Origin: Sphingobacterium haloxyli
GTDB lineage: Bacteria > Bacteroidota > Bacteroidia > Sphingobacteriales > Sphingobacteriaceae
Length of the DNA: 64,000 bases
Reading direction: 5' to 3'
Assembly (NCBI RefSeq): GCF_002980525.1
Contig: NZ_PVBQ01000015.1
Location: 1-64,000, forward strand
Below, piece after piece: positions 44,503-52,199 of this stretch (positions within the stretch are counted from its first letter, which is position 1; every line of letters begins with the position of its first letter). The notes under the pieces are model-generated. The model was not told where the DNA came from. It did not search any database and saw only the letters and a program-made list of their open reading frames with translations. The translations under genes were made by a program, and so were the position numbers.

Positions 44503-45804
44503 ATGGCAGATAATAAAAAACACATCGTCGTTGTAGGTGGCGGATTTTCGGGTATAAATTTCGTCAAATCTTTAGGAAAAAACCACCCCTACAAAGTGAC
44601 CTTGGTGGATATCAATAATTACAACTTCTTCCCTCCTTTAATTTATCAAGCAGCTACCGCTTTTATAGAAGCTTCGAATATCAGTATGCCTTTCCGCAAA
44701 ATGTTTAGAAAACATCAAGGATTCTCTTTTCATCTCGGAAGATTATTGAACATCCGTGCAGAGAGCAATCTCATCGAAACGGATGCGGGCGATTTACCGT
44801 ATGATTACCTGATTTTAGCGACGGGCACCGAAACTAATTTCTTCGGCATGGAGAACGTCAAGAAAAAGGCATTTCCAATGAAGAATATCACCGATGCACT
44901 CGCTATCCGGAACAAATTATTACTGAACCTCGAAGATTATATCCAACGGACAGATGACCCGGATCGGGAAGCATATATGAACATCGTTGTTGCTGGTGGT
45001 GGCCCATCTGGTGTGGAGGTTTCGGGTATGATCGCCGAGCTGAGTGAGCGTATTGTCAAAAAAGAATATCCAGAATTAGTGGGATTAAAACCAAAAATCC
45101 ATCTGGTAGATGCCGGACCAGCCCTTTTAGGCCCTATGAGTAGCGTCGCTCAGAAAGAAGCGTTTGAAGTTCTGGAGAAACTAGGGATAGATATTACGTT
45201 GAATACAGCTGTCAAAGACTATGTGGATGATACGGTCATCCTAGCGAATGGCGTTGAAATAAAAACCAAGACATTGATCTGGACTTCTGGCGTTATAGCC
45301 CGCGAGTTACCAGGGCTACCAGCGGAAAAATTCGGAAGAGGACGTCGGGTTTTAGTCGATCAGTACAATGGCGTGCAAGGTTATAGCAACATTTTTGCGA
45401 TCGGCGACATTTGCTTTCAAGACACAGACTCAAAATTCCCGAACGGTCATCCACAATTAGCGCAAGTTGCTATTCAACAAGGGATATTATTGGGCAAGAA
45501 CATAATTGCCAAAGATCAAGGGCAAACATTAAGACCGTTTTCGTATGTGGATAAAGGAAGCATGGCCATCATAGCGCGTTACAAAGCTGTCGCCGACTTA
45601 CCTAAATTCTCTTTTACTGGGTTCTTTGCTTGGCTCACTTGGTTACTTATCCATCTCTTCCCTATTGCAGGCTTCCGTAATAGGTGGAAATTGTTAGGAA
45701 ACTGGGTCTGGTCTTTCTATTCCGCCAACTCCGATCTTCGTCTAATCATCCGCAGCGAACGGAAGCGGGACAACAATGAAGTAAGAACGAATATTCATGG
45801 TTAA
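44503..45804 (+). CDS. ndh: Type II NADH:quinone oxidoreductase (NDH-2)
   Basis: 433 residues from the ATG at 44503 (MADNKKHIVVVGGG). The frame opens earlier at TTG 44455, but that portion has no family similarity. Two dinucleotide folds are visible: VVVGGGFSGINFVKSL for FAD and VVAGGGPSGVEVSGMIAEL for NADH. IFAIGDICFQD is the second FAD contact. The C-terminus (FSFTGFFAWLTWLLIHLFPIAGFRNRWKLLGNWVW) is a membrane-binding amphipathic tail. It passes electrons from NADH to menaquinone without proton pumping, matching the menaquinone genes nearby. Confidence 0.9.
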   Translation: MADNKKHIVVVGGGFSGINFVKSLGKNHPYKVTLVDINNYNFFPPLIYQAATAFIEASNISMPFRKMFRKHQGFSFHLGRLLNIRAESNLIETDAGDLPYDYLILATGTETNFFGMENVKKKAFPMKNITDALAIRNKLLLNLEDYIQRTDDPDREAYMNIVVAGGGPSGVEVSGMIAELSERIVKKEYPELVGLKPKIHLVDAGPALLGPMSSVAQKEAFEVLEKLGIDITLNTAVKDYVDDTVILANGVEIKTKTLIWTSGVIARELPGLPAEKFGRGRRVLVDQYNGVQGYSNIFAIGDICFQDTDSKFPNGHPQLAQVAIQQGILLGKNIIAKDQGQTLRPFSYVDKGSMAIIARYKAVADLPKFSFTGFFAWLTWLLIHLFPIAGFRNRWKLLGNWVWSFYSANSDLRLIIRSERKRDNNEVRTNIHG

Positions 45805-45849
45805 GATAACTTCTTAACATAGATCAACAATTTAGACAGAGACTTGCCA

Positions 45850-45857
45850 TAACTTTG
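45850..45857 (+). promoter_or_regulatory. -7 promoter box of the pirin gene
   Basis: TAACTTTG fits TAnnTTTG, 21 bases before the ATG at 45879. It also overlaps the alternative TTG start at 45855, which therefore is unlikely. Confidence 0.5.
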
Positions 45858-45878
45858 TGTTATCAAAACAATAAAGTT

Positions 45879-46601
45879 ATGGCAAAATCAATTTTACATA
45901 AAGCGGATTCCCGCGGAAAAGCAGACCACGGCTGGCTTAAGAGCTTTCATACATTTAGTTTTGCTTCCTATCATAATCCTGATCGTGTACATTTCGGTGC
46001 CCTTCGCGTGCTGAACGACGATCAGGTGGCGGGCGGACAAGGGTTTGGCGAACATCCCCATAATAACATGGAAATCATTTCCATTCCTTTGAAGGGAGAA
46101 TTGAAGCATCGTGACGATATGGGAAACGCCGGGGTCATTAGGCCACGTGAAATCCAGATAATGAGTGCAGGCACTGGTATTTATCATTCCGAGTTCAACA
46201 ATATTCCGGATGAGGCAGCCGAATTCCTTCAGATATGGGTTTTTCCCGATAAGCAAAATGTAGAGCCTCGCTATGATCAAGTCGCATTAAACTATAAGCA
46301 ACGGCCAAATTTACTTGAGCAGATTCTTTCTCCCACCCCAGAGGATGACGGTGTGTGGATACACCAAAATGCTTGGTTTCATATAGGCATTTTTGAAAAA
46401 GGCAATAGCACGGAATATAGCCTCAAAGATCCGGCAAACAATGGTGTATATATTTTTGTTCTTACCGGTAGCGTACAAGTTGGTGATCAAATTTTGAACA
46501 AACGTGACGGCTATGGACTGTGGGAGACCGAAACGTTCACGCTTGAAGCTACTGCAGATGCAGAGATATTATTAATGGAAGTTCCAATGGAGCTACAATA
46601 G
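45879..46601 (+). CDS. Pirin family protein
   Basis: 240 residues from the ATG at 45879. Bicupin features: HGWLKSFHTFSFASYHNPDRVHFGALRVLNDD, FGEHPHNNMEIISIPLKGELKHRDDMGN (metal-binding His residues and Glu) and MSAGTGIYHSEFNN. Bacterial pirins of this type include quercetin dioxygenases (YhaK/YhhW) and redox sensors. The substrate is unknown. The C-terminal cupin (about 150-240) is less conserved. Confidence 0.9.
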   Translation: MAKSILHKADSRGKADHGWLKSFHTFSFASYHNPDRVHFGALRVLNDDQVAGGQGFGEHPHNNMEIISIPLKGELKHRDDMGNAGVIRPREIQIMSAGTGIYHSEFNNIPDEAAEFLQIWVFPDKQNVEPRYDQVALNYKQRPNLLEQILSPTPEDDGVWIHQNAWFHIGIFEKGNSTEYSLKDPANNGVYIFVLTGSVQVGDQILNKRDGYGLWETETFTLEATADAEILLMEVPMELQ

Positions 46602-46628
46602 GAATTAATTATTTGAAATTATATACAG

Positions 46629-47210
46629 ATGAAAAAGTTAACTTTATTTTTTGCATTTCTATTCGTTTCGATAGGATTGTTTGCCCAGACGACTTGGACA
46701 GCAGATCCGTACCATTCTAAATTAGGTTTTACGGTTACCCACCTGGGTATTGCGGATGTCCCCGGTCATTTCAACAAGTATGACGTATCTATCGTTTCGT
46801 CTAAAGAAGACTTTAGTGATGCTGCTATCGAATTGACTGTACAGACTAATTCGATAGACACTAGAGTGGAACCGCGGGATAATCATCTAAAAAGTGCTGA
46901 TTTCTTTGACGCTGAAAAACACCCTACAATGACGTTTAAAAGCACGTCTATTGAAAAATCTGGACAAGATACGTATACGCTTAAAGGAGACCTCTCCTTA
47001 ATGGGTGTTACAAAACCCGTTACCATGACGATGAAACATCGGGGAACTACGCAAAACCCAAATGCTGACGGAGCTCCTGTAGCAGGTATTCAAATTACAG
47101 GCGTCATTAAGCGGTCTGATTTTGGCCTAGGTTCGAAATTCCCCGCTCCAATGATCAGTGACGAAGTACAGATCAAAGCAGATGGTGAATTTGGGCATAA
47201 GAAGAACTAA
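46629..47210 (+). CDS. YceI family periplasmic protein
   Basis: 193 residues with a signal peptide ending FAQ. The lipocalin-like YceI fold is recognised by TWTADPYHSKLGFTVTHLGIADVPGHFNKYDV, DTRVEPRDNHLKSADFFDAEKHPTMTFKSTSI and LTLKGDLSLMGVTKPVTMTMK. YceI proteins bind amphiphilic isoprenoids such as polyprenyl-pyrophosphate or quinone-related molecules. It follows the pirin gene by 27 bases and ends at a strong terminator. Confidence 0.93.
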   Translation: MKKLTLFFAFLFVSIGLFAQTTWTADPYHSKLGFTVTHLGIADVPGHFNKYDVSIVSSKEDFSDAAIELTVQTNSIDTRVEPRDNHLKSADFFDAEKHPTMTFKSTSIEKSGQDTYTLKGDLSLMGVTKPVTMTMKHRGTTQNPNADGAPVAGIQITGVIKRSDFGLGSKFPAPMISDEVQIKADGEFGHKKN

Positions 47211-47223
47211 TACCTCTCAATGT

Positions 47224-47256
47224 AAAAAGACATCTTTATGGGATGTCTTTTTTTTT
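47224..47256 (+). terminator. Rho-independent terminator after yceI
   Basis: 11-bp arms AAAAAGACATC (47224-47234) and GATGTCTTTTT (47242-47252), with a U-tract after. Symmetry allows use in both directions. Confidence 0.85.
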
Positions 47257-47258
47257 GC

Positions 47259-47393
47259 CTACCGCTGAAGTCGTGACCTAGATTCATTTAAATAGGTCAG
47301 CACAAATTCTTCTTTAGGTATTCTTTCTTCCTTCCTTGAGGCCACCCAGTCCATTTCCCGTCTATAGTATGCCTGATTATTCTCGGCTTTCAC
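47259..47393 (-). CDS. Possible 44-residue protein overlapping the 77-residue ORF
   Basis: A minus-strand frame with GTG start (47391-47393) and TAG stop (47259-47261). Its mixture of charged and aromatic residues (AENNQAYYRREMDWVASRKEER..., EEFVLTYLNESRSRLQR) looks protein-like. It begins 17 bases inside the end of the upstream small gene in another frame. There is no homologue to call on, so it is tentative. Confidence 0.3.
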   Translation of the reverse strand: MKAENNQAYYRREMDWVASRKEERIPKEEFVLTYLNESRSRLQR

Positions 47394-47610
47394 TCTTACC
47401 TTGTTCTTCGCGACCCTTATCGACATTACGATTGTCATTTGTGGTACTTACATTTTCACCTATTTGTCCGTCCGCATCCAGATACTTATCTTCCATCTCT
47501 TGCGCAGTGGCCTCATCTAGATTTACTTCTTTTAAACCACTTCCCGCTCCTCTGTCCGAAGATGGTTTACCTTGGGGTGCCTTGTTTCTTGCGTTTTTGC
47601 CTTTACTCAT
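47377..47610 (-). CDS. Small hydrophilic protein, unknown
   Basis: 77 residues from the ATG at 47608-47610 (MSKGKNARNKAPQGKPSSDRG). A longer start seven codons upstream exists. The protein is very polar: basic at the N-terminus, then acidic (DLDEATAQEMEDKYLDADG-like middle), with no membrane segment or signal, and probably disordered. Composition and position resemble short hypothetical proteins common in Sphingobacteriaceae. No function is inferred. Confidence 0.5.
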   Translation of the reverse strand: MSKGKNARNKAPQGKPSSDRGAGSGLKEVNLDEATAQEMEDKYLDADGQIGENVSTTNDNRNVDKGREEQGKSESRE

Positions 47611-47631
47611 AACGATGTCTCTTATAGTCAA

Positions 47632-47879
47632 ATAATCTCCTGTTTATATAGAGAACGTTAGCATAACCTAAAAGTTTTATTCCATTATGGTCAACATAAT
47701 AGGTATTAGATAAAGCTGGGATGTTTGCGTCCCCCATCCCCGCCCCCGGCCCGCGAAGAAATAGTTCGCCCCCTTGTCGGGTTCCCAACCCTCGAACAAA
47801 CAAAAAAGACACCTTAACATATGTCTTTTTGTGAAGCCGAAGTGTAGAACTTTCTCCGTTACATCTATTCTTATTTAGC
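47632..47879. other. Intergenic region with a GC-rich structured segment
   Basis: About 250 bases. The stretch 47738-47797 is far richer in G+C than its surroundings. It contains GTTCG...CGAAC (47764-47797) with an inner GGGTT/AACCC hairpin, followed by a 9-bp terminator-like hairpin at 47803-47830. No credible CDS is seen in this stretch. Confidence 0.5.
47803..47830. terminator. Hairpin of terminator type with no clear upstream gene
   Basis: 9-bp arms AAAAAGACA (47803-47811) and TGTCTTTTT (47822-47830). On the plus strand it ends in U residues. It directly follows the GC-rich segment. Confidence 0.5.
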
Positions 47880-47887
47880 TATATTTG
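47880..47887 (+). promoter_or_regulatory. -7 promoter box of the phosphoesterase gene
   Basis: TATATTTG fits TAnnTTTG. It covers the first possible start codon (TTG 47885), so translation must begin further down. Confidence 0.5.
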
Positions 47888-47929
47888 CTGTACCAAAGTA
47901 AGCAAAATAATTTATTGGAAAATAAGCCT

Positions 47930-48595
47930 TTGAAAATAATAGCAATTTCGGATACGCATGGACAACATCGATCATTAAAAGTGTCCAAGGGGGATATTAT
48001 TATACATACAGGAGATATAAGCAAATCGGGACGCTCAGAAGAAATCATTGATTTTTTAGATTGGTTTGCGAATCTAAATTTCCGATATAAAATATTCATT
48101 GCAGGGAACCATGATTTTCTGTTTGAAAAAGCGCGTAAGGATGTTATTGAAAAAATGATTCCAAATGGCGTCACTTATCTAAATGATTCCGGTGTAGAAA
48201 TAGAAGGCGTCAAGATTTGGGGATCCCCCATCACACCTTGGTTCAACGACTGGGCTTTTAATCGGGATCGAGGAAGTGAAATAAAAAAACATTGGGATTT
48301 AATTCCCGATGATACTGATATATTAATTACGCATGGCCCGCCATTCGGTATATTAGATGAAACGGTCTATGGGAAGCGAACGGGATGTGAAGAATTATTA
48401 TTGCGTGTTTCCCAAGTGAAGCCTCAATATCATATATTCGGCCATATCCACGAGGATTACGGTAGCTCTACTAAGGGTAAAACTACTTTTATTAATGCTA
48501 GCGTGCTGGACGACTGGTATGAGATGAGGAATGAGCCAGTGGAGATTATTACCACCTCGTTTTTCACCTCGGACATTTGCCCTTCCCTTCGATAA
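47930..48595 (+). CDS. Calcineurin-like metallophosphoesterase
   Basis: 221 residues from TTG 47930 (MKIIAISDTHGQHRSL); TTG 47915 is possible, and GGAAAATAAG precedes the chosen one. Two-metal motifs are all present: DTHG, GDIS, GNHDF, ILITHGPPFG and FGHIHEDYGS. It hydrolyses a phosphoester of unknown identity; the family includes nucleotide phosphatases. Its transcript can end at the hairpin 48617-48648, which is shared with the convergent tmRNA gene. Confidence 0.87.
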   Translation: MKIIAISDTHGQHRSLKVSKGDIIIHTGDISKSGRSEEIIDFLDWFANLNFRYKIFIAGNHDFLFEKARKDVIEKMIPNGVTYLNDSGVEIEGVKIWGSPITPWFNDWAFNRDRGSEIKKHWDLIPDDTDILITHGPPFGILDETVYGKRTGCEELLLRVSQVKPQYHIFGHIHEDYGSSTKGKTTFINASVLDDWYEMRNEPVEIITTSFFTSDICPSLR

Positions 48596-48616
48596 AAATT
48601 TTCATCCCTCCCACAA

Positions 48617-48648
48617 AATAAAAGCCCAACTTCCGTTGAGCTTTTATT
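48617..48648. terminator. Bidirectional terminator between phosphoesterase and tmRNA
   Basis: 14-base arms with one mismatch (48617-48630 and 48635-48648) contain GAGC/GCCC; both strands end in U-rich sequence. It lies directly after the tmRNA 3' end and after the phosphoesterase stop. Confidence 0.75.
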
Positions 48649-48650
48649 TG

Positions 48651-49015
48651 TGGAGCCGGAGAGATTCGAACTCTCGTCCAGACATAGTACAGTGTACGCT
48701 TTCTACATGCTTAGTTTCTCTTTTGTTGTCGGGAGAGGGAAGGTGAGAAACTTACCTATACCGTTCTCCGTATTTGCTGTATCTCACCGGTGCTTAGCAA
48801 AATCACACCGGCCAGTTCTATTGTTCGATGCCCCTGATGTTAGACCAAAGAACAGGATCTAACGGGACAAATAGCTATGTTAAGTCTAACTTAAGCAGCT
48901 AAGGCGTAGTTTTCTTCGCCAGTTGTAAAGTTGAAAGTTCAGATTTAAGTGCTAGACTAACAATGCACTGCATGCTTACATAACCATCGCTATCCTGTCA
49001 ATTCCGGTCGACCCC
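48651..49015 (-). ncRNA. ssrA: Transfer-messenger RNA (tmRNA)
   Basis: The 3' end on the minus strand is a tRNA-like domain: T-arm GAGAGTTCGAATCTC and acceptor CGGCTCC-A, pairing with the 5' end GGGGTCG (49009-49015). The 5' end continues GACCGGAATTGACAGG, as in known tmRNAs. An internal reading frame (tag, 48891-48920) reads GGC GAA GAA AAC TAC GCC TTA GCT GCT TAA, i.e. GEENYALAA, ending in the conserved ALAA that directs proteolysis of rescued proteins. About 365 nt, normal for the family. CCA is not encoded. tmRNA with SmpB releases stalled ribosomes. Confidence 0.96.
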
Positions 49016-49108
49016 ATGATTATATAGCCTACAAAATTACGAAAATTTATTTGTTTTTGCTATATTTAAGACGAAAACAGATATTTTAGTTTTACTTAAA
49101 CACACTTC

Positions 49109-49966
49109 ATGGCTACAGAAACAAAAACGAACCCGGAAAATGCACCGCTAGAAACCGCGGCATCAATAGCAAAACCTACAGAAAAAGTAGATAAGACTGC
49201 TACCGCTAAACCAATTGCTACTAGCAAAACGAAAGCAGCTTCCACAGGAAAAACTATAACGGCAAAAACCGGAAACACTGCAAGGCCTGCTACGACAGCA
49301 AGCAAATCCGCTGCAAGGAAGCCAACTGCTCCTAGCAAACCAAAAGTGGCCTCGCCAGCGAAAACCACGGCGGCAAAAACTGGAGTCGCGGTAAAAGCTA
49401 CGACAACTACGGAAAACAAAACTGCAGCAGCAAAACCTGCTACGGCGAGCAAGCCAAAGACAACTTCTACTGCAAAACCAGCAGCACCGAAAAGCGGAGG
49501 TACTACGAAAACTACGACGACAGAAAACAAGACTACAGCGGCAAAACCTGCTGCGAGCAAGCCTAAGCCAACTTCTGCGACAAAAACGACAGCACCAAAA
49601 AGTGCTAGTACGAAAAAACCTGCCGCTCAAGCAAAAAACGTCTCCGCAACACCCTCTCCAGCAGAGAAAAGTCAAAAAAAAGAGGGAAAATCAGCCGACG
49701 CTAAGAAGCTTGTTAAAGAGGCATCTTATAAAAGTGAAGTAAAAGAGCGAGTGAAGCCCGGCAAAAAGAAGGAAAAGGATAAAAAGGAAAAGAAACAAGA
49801 AAGCAAAAAAAGCACGCCAAAATCTAAAAAGACGGCCGACAAGAAGACAAAGGTAAAAGATGAAAAACAGCTTGGCGGACTCAAAAAGAAATTAAAAAAG
49901 CTGATTGAGGACGTACTTGATAAAAAGGAAAAGAAAGCGAAACAAGGAAAGAAAAAGGGGAAATAG
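49109..49966 (+). CDS. Lys/Ala/Thr-rich histone H1-like protein
   Basis: 285 residues, almost entirely K, A, T, S and P in the first 190 and K/E in the rest. Near-repeated units occur (TTTTENKTAAAKPATASKP at about residue 97; TTTTENKTTAAKPAASKP at about 132). The C-terminus (LGGLKKKLKKLIEDVLDKKEKKAKQ) is a short amphipathic helix. No signal peptide. Such proteins resemble bacterial H1-like DNA-binding proteins (HctA, AlgP-type). DNA compaction is inferred from composition. It is a single gene facing away from the tmRNA. Confidence 0.75.
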   Translation: MATETKTNPENAPLETAASIAKPTEKVDKTATAKPIATSKTKAASTGKTITAKTGNTARPATTASKSAARKPTAPSKPKVASPAKTTAAKTGVAVKATTTTENKTAAAKPATASKPKTTSTAKPAAPKSGGTTKTTTTENKTTAAKPAASKPKPTSATKTTAPKSASTKKPAAQAKNVSATPSPAEKSQKKEGKSADAKKLVKEASYKSEVKERVKPGKKKEKDKKEKKQESKKSTPKSKKTADKKTKVKDEKQLGGLKKKLKKLIEDVLDKKEKKAKQGKKKGK

Positions 49967-49979
49967 AAATTTGCAGAAT

Positions 49980-50001
49980 AGCCACGGTTTAGGCGGTGGC
50001 T
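49980..50001 (+). terminator. Hairpin after the histone-like gene
   Basis: AGCCAC (49980-49985) pairs with GTGGCT (49996-50001), loop 10 bases. No U-tract follows, so its use as a terminator is uncertain. Confidence 0.4.
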
Positions 50002-50091
50002 ACTCTCTCCTATATATACCACACGCCAGCGATCAAACTTCAAAGTAGACTTCGAATTTCTAGTTGCGGCGAATTTCGTAAAATGCCTATA

Positions 50092-51006
50092 TTATAAGAT
50101 TACTTCTGTAGATTTTCTGATCTGGATACCGTGCCTATCCCTGAGTTCTTCAAAGCGTTGTCGTGTACTGTCTTCAAAACCAATAATTGGAGACATGCAG
50201 TCTTCCAATAGCGTAATACGAGAGGTAACCGATCTGTCGGCTGCATAATACTCCAGGATCTGCTCCACAGAAGCCAACACGCAGTGGCTCGAAGCCTCTC
50301 CAGCGATAAAAATAGCATCACAGTTTTGGATGGCATCGAGCACAGCATAGTTTATATAGTGTTCCTTGTCATACTCTGCTTTGATGATACCATACATCTC
50401 CGTATATGGATTTTGACCTTTATAAATCAATTTGGGGGTGGCGTTACGTGCTGCGGCATGGAAATATAGCATCTTTGTAAACTCGGATTCGAGTTTCGCA
50501 CCGAATGTGCCCTCCAGACAATGGTACGGCCAGATACAAAGCTGTTTATTACCCGCAGACTCTAGGTTACGAAGATATTCTAAAGAGCGCTCCGATTCTC
50601 CATTGGCGGCGACCCAAATACCGCTTGCCACATCTTCATAACTGATAATTGTGAAAGGTTTCGGGTGCTTACCTTCTTGATCCAACCACCAGACCGGATG
50701 AAAGATTTGCATCATCGAATGACAATCTAGGCTACAGATCACGTGGGTGAGTGACTCGAGATTACAATACATCCATCGCGTAAGACGTTGTACATCCCCT
50801 TTCGAACCAGCAACTGGCAGGCTGCCGATATTTTGCATAAAATCGTTTTGCACATCGATCGCCAAAAGAAGTGCTCGCTGCCTATCCTTCGAAGCATGCG
50901 GAATATTTTCACCTCGTGCTAACGTCAAGATATCAGTTATGCTTTCTTTGCTTTCAAACGACGCAATGCGATTGACATCGATAATATTTTCGTATGTTGT
51001 TTTCAT
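50092..51006 (-). CDS. Isochorismatase/nicotinamidase-like hydrolase
   Basis: 304 residues, longer than typical nicotinamidases (about 210). LLLAIDVQNDFMQNIGSLPVAGSKGDVQRLTRW carries the catalytic Asp; YKGQNPYTEMYG has the Lys region; IFIAGEASSHCVLASVEQIL carries the nucleophile Cys. The extra length includes an insertion with CSLDCHSMMQIFHPVWW and an N-terminal extension. It belongs to the isochorismatase-fold cysteine hydrolases; a nicotinamidase reaction is possible, but the insertion leaves the substrate open. Confidence 0.85.
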   Translation of the reverse strand: MKTTYENIIDVNRIASFESKESITDILTLARGENIPHASKDRQRALLLAIDVQNDFMQNIGSLPVAGSKGDVQRLTRWMYCNLESLTHVICSLDCHSMMQIFHPVWWLDQEGKHPKPFTIISYEDVASGIWVAANGESERSLEYLRNLESAGNKQLCIWPYHCLEGTFGAKLESEFTKMLYFHAAARNATPKLIYKGQNPYTEMYGIIKAEYDKEHYINYAVLDAIQNCDAIFIAGEASSHCVLASVEQILEYYAADRSVTSRITLLEDCMSPIIGFEDSTRQRFEELRDRHGIQIRKSTEVIL

Positions 51007-51030
51007 CTATAGATAACTTGACTCTAAAGG

Positions 51031-52143
51031 CTATCGAAGCCCCTCCCACCAGGCCATATTCGACGCCATACTATCCATATATACCAGTTGCCCTATCTTA
51101 GGGGTAATAAGTTTGACATGGCTTTCTTGAGCCGCTTTGGTAATTCTAATTAATGGTTCGTCCCATGCGTGATTTGCCAACGGAAATTTTGCGGAATGGA
51201 CGGGAATCACATGAGTTGCTCGTAGATCTGCGGTCGCTGTTATGACTTCTTCGGGCATCATGTGTATGTAATGCCACATTTCGTTGTACTGTCCGTTCTC
51301 GAGAATCGCAAAATCAAACGGCCCATGTTGTTGCCCTATCTCCTTAAAATGTTGACCATAGCCACTATCACCTCCCAAGAACAACTTTTTAGATCCATCC
51401 AAGACGAACGACGACCAAAGCGTTGTATTTCTCTTAAATGTACGGCCCGAGAAATGCCTTGACGTAGTCGAAGTGATTTTCATACCGTCCAGCTCAAGGC
51501 TGTCTCCCCAGTATAATTCAGTAATCTGATCGGCGGGATATCCCCATTTTTCCAAGTGAGCCCCTACCCCTAAGCCAGTGACGATGTGTTTAACCTTATG
51601 TTTAAGCTGCATGAACGTATTGTAATCCAAGTGATCCCAATGATCATGCGTAATAAAGAGTATATCTATCTCAGGCATATCCTGAACAGCGTAATCGTAA
51701 GTACTATTAAAAGCACGCACGCTGATACGCACCGGAGTAGCGTATTTGCTGAACACGGGGTCTACCAAAATTCTCTTTCCATCCAATTGGATAAAATACG
51801 ATGAATGTCCGAACCACACATAAACATTGCTGTCGGTTGGAAGGGTGTGTAAATCACTTTTGACGACAGGTATGGAATCTTGAGGCGCATTGCGCACCTT
51901 TTTTGTAAAGAAAAATCCCTTAATGATATCTTGATAAGTGACACCTTCCGCTAACGCCGGCGTAGGTTCAAGATTATCAAATGCCCCATTTTTATAGTTA
52001 GGCTTGCTTTGCATTCGCGCAAGACGTTCTCCTGTAGCGTTTGCGCCAAAACGATCATGACGCAGATAGAGAAGTCCGCCGACAATCAGCAATACAACTA
52101 GGATCAGTAAAATCTGCATACTCCGAATTAAAAACTTTTTCAT
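51031..52143 (-). CDS. MBL-fold metallo-hydrolase, NAPE-PLD-like, membrane-anchored
   Basis: 370 residues from the ATG at 52141-52143 (MKKFLIRSMQILLILVVLLIVGG); an earlier ATG (52176) gives eleven more residues before the membrane segment. An N-terminal membrane anchor is followed by a beta-lactamase-like domain: WFGHSSYFIQLDGKRILVDPVFS, LFITHDHWDHLDY (zinc motif HxHxDH type), LGVGAHLEKWGY, FLGGDSGYGQHFKEIG and VIPVHSAKFPLANH. The best match is the UlaG/NAPE-PLD-like group of phosphodiesterases. The substrate is unknown. Confidence 0.87.
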   Translation of the reverse strand: MKKFLIRSMQILLILVVLLIVGGLLYLRHDRFGANATGERLARMQSKPNYKNGAFDNLEPTPALAEGVTYQDIIKGFFFTKKVRNAPQDSIPVVKSDLHTLPTDSNVYVWFGHSSYFIQLDGKRILVDPVFSKYATPVRISVRAFNSTYDYAVQDMPEIDILFITHDHWDHLDYNTFMQLKHKVKHIVTGLGVGAHLEKWGYPADQITELYWGDSLELDGMKITSTTSRHFSGRTFKRNTTLWSSFVLDGSKKLFLGGDSGYGQHFKEIGQQHGPFDFAILENGQYNEMWHYIHMMPEEVITATADLRATHVIPVHSAKFPLANHAWDEPLIRITKAAQESHVKLITPKIGQLVYMDSMASNMAWWEGLR

Positions 52144-52199
52144 TGACGCAACCAAAATTAGCGGAATACATCTCATCTAAAAGTCATAATTAACAGCGC

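Noticed and set aside
47603..47812. Minus-strand 69-codon frame through the GC-rich segment
   Set aside because: Its composition follows the GC-rich hairpins; no signal, motif or ribosome site supports it.
48651..48680. A lone tRNA on the minus strand
   Set aside because: The T-arm and acceptor belong to the tmRNA, shown by pairing with 49009-49015 and by the internal tag.
48531..48862. Short plus-strand frames across 48531-48862
   Set aside because: They lie over the tmRNA and its terminator and have no protein features.
49096..49560. Long minus-strand frames of Val/Ala/Phe-rich composition
   Set aside because: They are the reverse of the low-complexity Lys/Ala/Thr gene on the plus strand; composition follows the opposite strand.
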